DNA from: JAMOAD01 sp023621955
GTDB taxonomy: Bacteria > Acidobacteriota > Aminicenantia > JAMOAD01
Assembly: GCA_035403085.1 (NCBI GenBank)
Contig: DAONEM010000054.1
Coordinates: 1 to 10,032 of the forward strand
DNA: 10,032 bases
Reading direction: 5' to 3'
The first letter of the stretch is position 1. Each line of letters begins with the position of its first letter. The notes below the pieces were generated by a model. The model saw nothing but the letters and a program-made list of their open reading frames with translations, searched no databases and was not told the origin of the DNA. Positions 7,405 to 10,032 of this stretch are shown here, piece after piece. The translations under genes were made by a program, and so were the position numbers.

Positions 7405-9186
7405 ATGAAACAATCAAAGGCTTTGATTCAAACCCTTCGTGAGGTTCCTCGGGACGCCGACGTCATCAGCCAACAGCTGATGATCCGCGCCGGTATGATT
7501 CAGAAGTTGGCCGCCGGAATCTACGACTATCTCCCTCTGGCCTACCGAAGTATCAAGAAGTTCGAGGCCATCGTTCGGGAGGAGCTGGAGAGGGATGGTT
7601 GCCAAGAGCTCTTGATGCCTGCGGTCCAACCGGCCGAACTCTGGCAGGAGAGCACCCGTTGGTCTTTCTACGGTAAAGAGCTTCTCCGCTTCCAGGACCG
7701 CAAGGGTGCCGATTTCTGCCTTGGACCGACCCATGAAGAGATCATCACCGACATCGTGAGACGGAATATCAAGAGCTATAAACAGCTTCCTATCAACCTT
7801 TTCCAGATCCAGGGCAAGTTCAGGGATGAGATTCGGCCCCGTTTCGGCCTCATGCGGGGGCGTGAGTTCATCATGAAGGACGGCTACTCCTTTCACGTAG
7901 ACGACGCCTGCGCTGATCGGGAGTATTGGAAGATGTTCGAAGCCTACAAACGGATCTTCGGACGGTTGGGAGTCAAGTTCCGCCCCGTAGAGGCCGACAG
8001 TGGAGCCATCGGTGGGAGCTTCACCCATGAGTTCCATGTCCTGGCCGGGAGCGGTGAGGACGCCATCCTCAGCTGCGACAGCTGCGAATACACCAGCAAC
8101 ATCGAGAAGACGGAAGCCCCGAAGCTTCCCTACCCCCATGGGGACGAGACTGAGCTCCCCCTGAGGGCCGCCCACTTCCAAACCCCCGGGATCATCGCCA
8201 TGGAGGAGCAGGCCAAGGCCTTCAAGGATGAAAGCCACAACGGCCTTCCCCTGACCCATGCCAGCAAGTTCTACCTCTACCGTGCCACCAAGGGAGGGGA
8301 GACCTGGGACCTGGGCCTCATCCTTCGAAGCGATCATGAGCCCAACGAGGTCAAGCTCCGGAATCTCTTGGGGGCGGACGCCTTGGAACTGGTTCCCCTG
8401 GAGGAGGCGGAGGCCCTGGCGGGGTGTAAATCCGGCTTCATCGGCCCCGTGGAGCTCAAGGTTCCCATCTATGGGGATCGAAGCTTGGAGGGGGCTTTCA
8501 ACCTGACCTGCGGGGCGAACAAGACCGACTTCCACCACTTCGGGTTCCTTCCCAGCAGGGACCTCTCCGATTTCAAGGGCTTCTTCGACTTGCGCAAGGC
8601 CGCCGAAGGTGACATCTGCCCCCGTTGCGGAAAGGGACATTTTCAGGCCTTTCGCGGCATTGAGGTCGGCCAGGTCTTCAAGTTGGGGACGAAATACTCC
8701 CTCTCCATGGGCTGCAACTACCTGGACCAGGAGGGGAAGGAGCACCCAATGATCATGGGGTGTTACGGCATCGGCATCACCCGCACCGTAGCCGCGGTGA
8801 TCGAGCAAAACTACGACGACGACGGGATCGTCTGGCCCTGGCCGGTTGCCCCCTACCAAGTCCACCTCCTCAACCTTGATCCCGGCAACGGAGAGGTTAT
8901 GGAACTCTCCAACCGGTTGGAGAAGGAGCTGGAGGAGGCGGGGTTCGAGGTTCTTCACGACGACCGGGAGGGGATGAGCCCGGGCGTTAAGTTCAAGGAC
9001 GCCGACCTCTTGGGCTTCCCCCTACGCCTGACCGTGGGGGCTCGGGGACTGAAGGAGGGAACCGTGGAGCTGAGGGATCGCCGGACCAAGGAGACCCTCA
9101 AGGTTGCCCCCGCCACGGTCCTGGAGAGAGTGGCCGCCGCCAAGGAGCGGATCATGACCGCTCTCTGTCAAGCCGGAGGAAGGTAG
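7405..9186 (+). CDS. proS: Prolyl-tRNA synthetase, bacterial type
   Basis: Charges tRNA-Pro with proline in the cytoplasm; class II aminoacyl-tRNA synthetase. The product is 593 residues, close to the roughly 570 of the bacterial INS-containing type. The start ATG at 7405 follows GGGAGAGG with a short spacer. Motif 1 region: AAGIYDYLPLAYRS (36-49). Motif 2: FRDEIRPRFGLMRGREF (139-155). Motif 3: GCYGIGITRTVAAVIEQN (452-469). The INS editing domain lies between motifs 2 and 3 (about 224-408), with SDHEPNEVKL (309-318), GFIGPVEL (344-351) and a likely editing lysine near K288. CDSC (224-227) and CPRC (405-408) flank it and may bind metal. The C-terminal anticodon-binding domain spans about 484-570 (YQVHLLNL to LKVAPA). 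It is a monocistronic housekeeping gene. Confidence 0.98.
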   Translation: MKQSKALIQTLREVPRDADVISQQLMIRAGMIQKLAAGIYDYLPLAYRSIKKFEAIVREELERDGCQELLMPAVQPAELWQESTRWSFYGKELLRFQDRKGADFCLGPTHEEIITDIVRRNIKSYKQLPINLFQIQGKFRDEIRPRFGLMRGREFIMKDGYSFHVDDACADREYWKMFEAYKRIFGRLGVKFRPVEADSGAIGGSFTHEFHVLAGSGEDAILSCDSCEYTSNIEKTEAPKLPYPHGDETELPLRAAHFQTPGIIAMEEQAKAFKDESHNGLPLTHASKFYLYRATKGGETWDLGLILRSDHEPNEVKLRNLLGADALELVPLEEAEALAGCKSGFIGPVELKVPIYGDRSLEGAFNLTCGANKTDFHHFGFLPSRDLSDFKGFFDLRKAAEGDICPRCGKGHFQAFRGIEVGQVFKLGTKYSLSMGCNYLDQEGKEHPMIMGCYGIGITRTVAAVIEQNYDDDGIVWPWPVAPYQVHLLNLDPGNGEVMELSNRLEKELEEAGFEVLHDDREGMSPGVKFKDADLLGFPLRLTVGARGLKEGTVELRDRRTKETLKVAPATVLERVAAAKERIMTALCQAGGR

Positions 9187-9214
9187 GATCAGACGGAGTC
9201 CCCCCAACCGTTCT

Positions 9215-9237
9215 CTCCTTTTCTCGAAGAAAAGGAG
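9215..9237 (+). terminator. Hairpin after proS
   Basis: CTCCTTTTCT (9215-9224) and AGAAAAGGAG (9228-9237) form a perfect 10-bp stem around CGA, 28 bases after the proS stop. Its 3' arm is the front half of repeat copy 3. Only TGTTCCTTATA follows, so termination would be modest. Confidence 0.4.
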
Positions 9238-9417
9238 TGTTCCTTATAGAAGGGAGGCCGCTCTAGGGACTTATGTTCTGTTGCGGTTCGGTTGAAGAAG
9301 AGAATGACGGGGGTGTTCTACGTTGAAAACGGAGTGTCCGCTCCATTTTCTGCATTCAAAAAACGGAGTGTCCGTTGTATTTCGGCAGTCCTAAAAAGGA
9401 GTGTCCGTTATATTTCA
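9230..9417. repeat. GGAGTGTCC repeat cluster, copies 3 to 6
   Basis: Four copies lie in the convergent gap after proS. Copy 3 (9230-9248) reads AAAAGGAGTGTTCCTTATA. Copy 4 (9326-9340) reads AAAACGGAGTGTCCG. Copy 5 (9358-9383) begins AAAACGGAGTGTCCGTTG. Copy 6 (9393-9417) begins AAAAAGGAGTGTCCGTTATA. Copies 5 and 6 share a TATTTC tail. The GG positions of copies 4, 5 and 6 (9331, 9365, 9398) are 34 and 33 bases apart, about three helical turns. Copy 5 contains AACGGA-GTG-TCCGTT, a 6-bp dyad. No open frame of note lies here, and no TG...CA tip is evident. Confidence 0.7.
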
Positions 9418-9440
9418 GGAGGGGAGGAGACCCTTCGAAG

Positions 9441-9464
9441 GGGGAGACCTCTTTCCCCGTTTTT
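9441..9464 (+). terminator. Terminator-like hairpin at the convergent junction
   Basis: GGGGAGA (9441-9447) pairs with TTTCCCC (9452-9458) with one G-T pair, around the loop CCTC. G and five T residues (9460-9464) follow. It would stop + transcripts that pass the proS hairpin, before they run antisense into the DUF3943 gene. An adjacent palindrome, CCCTTCGAAGGG (9431-9442), overlaps its left arm. Confidence 0.5.
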
Positions 9465-9483
9465 GTAGGCTTGCGGTTTTTGG

Positions 9484-10032
9484 CTAACCTTGGGGGGAGT
9501 GGGAGAGGATGAGTGTGAAGGAGAGGCTCGCTCCGCCGCCCCTCCCGGGAACGATGGCGATGAGTCCTGTCTGGTTGGGGAAGAGGGCTCTGACCAGAGG
9601 CTTGAAGGGGTTGAGGGCCCTGAGGATCCGGTAACCAAAGTTGCACCTTCCCTCCCGGCAGCGCCTCTCCCCCAGGTCTGAGAGAGGAGAGAGGACCAGG
9701 AGGGCCGCCGAGGAGGCGGCCAGGTTCGTCACCAGATCCTTGCCCGAGGGGTACCAGAGGGAACCCTCCAGGATATACTCCCAGACCACCGAATGAACCT
9801 GTGTGAAGAGAAGCGCCTGGCCGGTGGTGTACCCCCGGGCTCTCAGGTAGAGGGCTAGAGAGGACCAGGAGAGGGGGTGCATGACGTAGTTGGTGAAGAA
9901 GGGGTTGTTGTCTCTCCTGCCACCCTCCACGGCGCGGTTCCAGGGGTCTTTCAGGTTGTTCCAGACCCTCTCCAGGGAGGCGTCCTTGAGTTCACCCAGG
10001 CGGCCGTTGATGAGTCTGTCCGCCGTCAGCGC
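9484..10032 (-). CDS. DUF3943 domain protein (3' part; 5' end outside window)
   Basis: A - strand frame is open from the window edge to a TAG at 9484-9486, giving 182 visible residues. It carries the DUF3943 signature: DNNPFFTNYVMHPLSWS (41-57 of the visible part), then WEYILEG (84-90) and PSGKDL (95-100), with hydrophobic stretches around 55-83 and 100-115. The family has no settled biochemical role; the hydrophobic pattern and known members suggest an envelope or membrane location. The segment after the domain (about 121-150) contains LNPFKPLVRALFPNQ. It faces proS convergently, so its promoter and partners lie beyond 10032. The C-terminus looks complete. Confidence 0.8.
   Translation of the reverse strand, partial: ALTADRLINGRLGELKDASLERVWNNLKDPWNRAVEGGRRDNNPFFTNYVMHPLSWSSLALYLRARGYTTGQALLFTQVHSVVWEYILEGSLWYPSGKDLVTNLAASSAALLVLSPLSDLGERRCREGRCNFGYRILRALNPFKPLVRALFPNQTGLIAIVPGRGGGASLSFTLILSHSPQG

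Noticed and set aside
7414..8958. A 514-codon open frame on the - strand
   Set aside because: It lies wholly opposite proS, whose motifs are unambiguous. Its translation is low-complexity-like (rich in G, V, L, E) with no recognisable domain, typical of an antisense shadow in GC-rich DNA.
9326..9417. CRISPR array suggested by the 33-34 base periodicity of repeat copies 4 to 6
   Set aside because: There are only three evenly spaced copies, they diverge in sequence, and the intervals between them are too short for spacers. No cas gene is in the window.

Overview
This window reads as a chromosomal segment of a diderm (outer-membrane-bearing) bacterium. The evidence is a TonB-dependent outer-membrane receptor with a signal peptide and TonB box, plus two more exported proteins. 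The genes have moderately high GC, strong GGAGG-type ribosome binding sites and frequent AGG arginine codons. A Synergistota-like organism would fit, but that is a weak inference and the sequence alone does not fix the phylum.

Layout. Bases 1-559 hold no intact gene. They contain two copies of a GGAGTGTCC-type repeat, a possible degraded mobile-element end, and a leader with two hairpins. On the + strand follow a TonB-dependent receptor (560-2383) and an exported alpha/beta hydrolase (2580-3470), with no terminator between them, so they are probably one transcript. A sigma70-like promoter at 3551-3580 then serves a 999-residue exported M16C metalloprotease of the presequence-protease type (3648-6647), which ends in a strong intrinsic terminator (6663-6701). 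The gap 6702-7404 carries a probable decayed gene on the - strand and a very AT-rich, palindrome-containing promoter region. Next is proS, bacterial-type prolyl-tRNA synthetase with an INS editing domain (7405-9186). The convergent gap 9187-9483 holds four more GGAGTGTCC repeats and two terminator-like hairpins. The window closes with the 3' part of a DUF3943 membrane-associated gene on the - strand (9484-10032), whose 5' end lies outside.

How the genes relate. The receptor and the hydrolase are the only likely functional pair: outer-membrane uptake of a ligand, followed by an exported esterase-type enzyme that could process it. The ligand is not readable from sequence. The M16 protease probably degrades peptides in the cell envelope and has its own promoter. 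proS is a housekeeping gene. No defence system, CRISPR array, intact transposase, tRNA or rRNA was found. The least explained items are the repeat family near both edges of the window and the degenerate reading frame upstream of proS.
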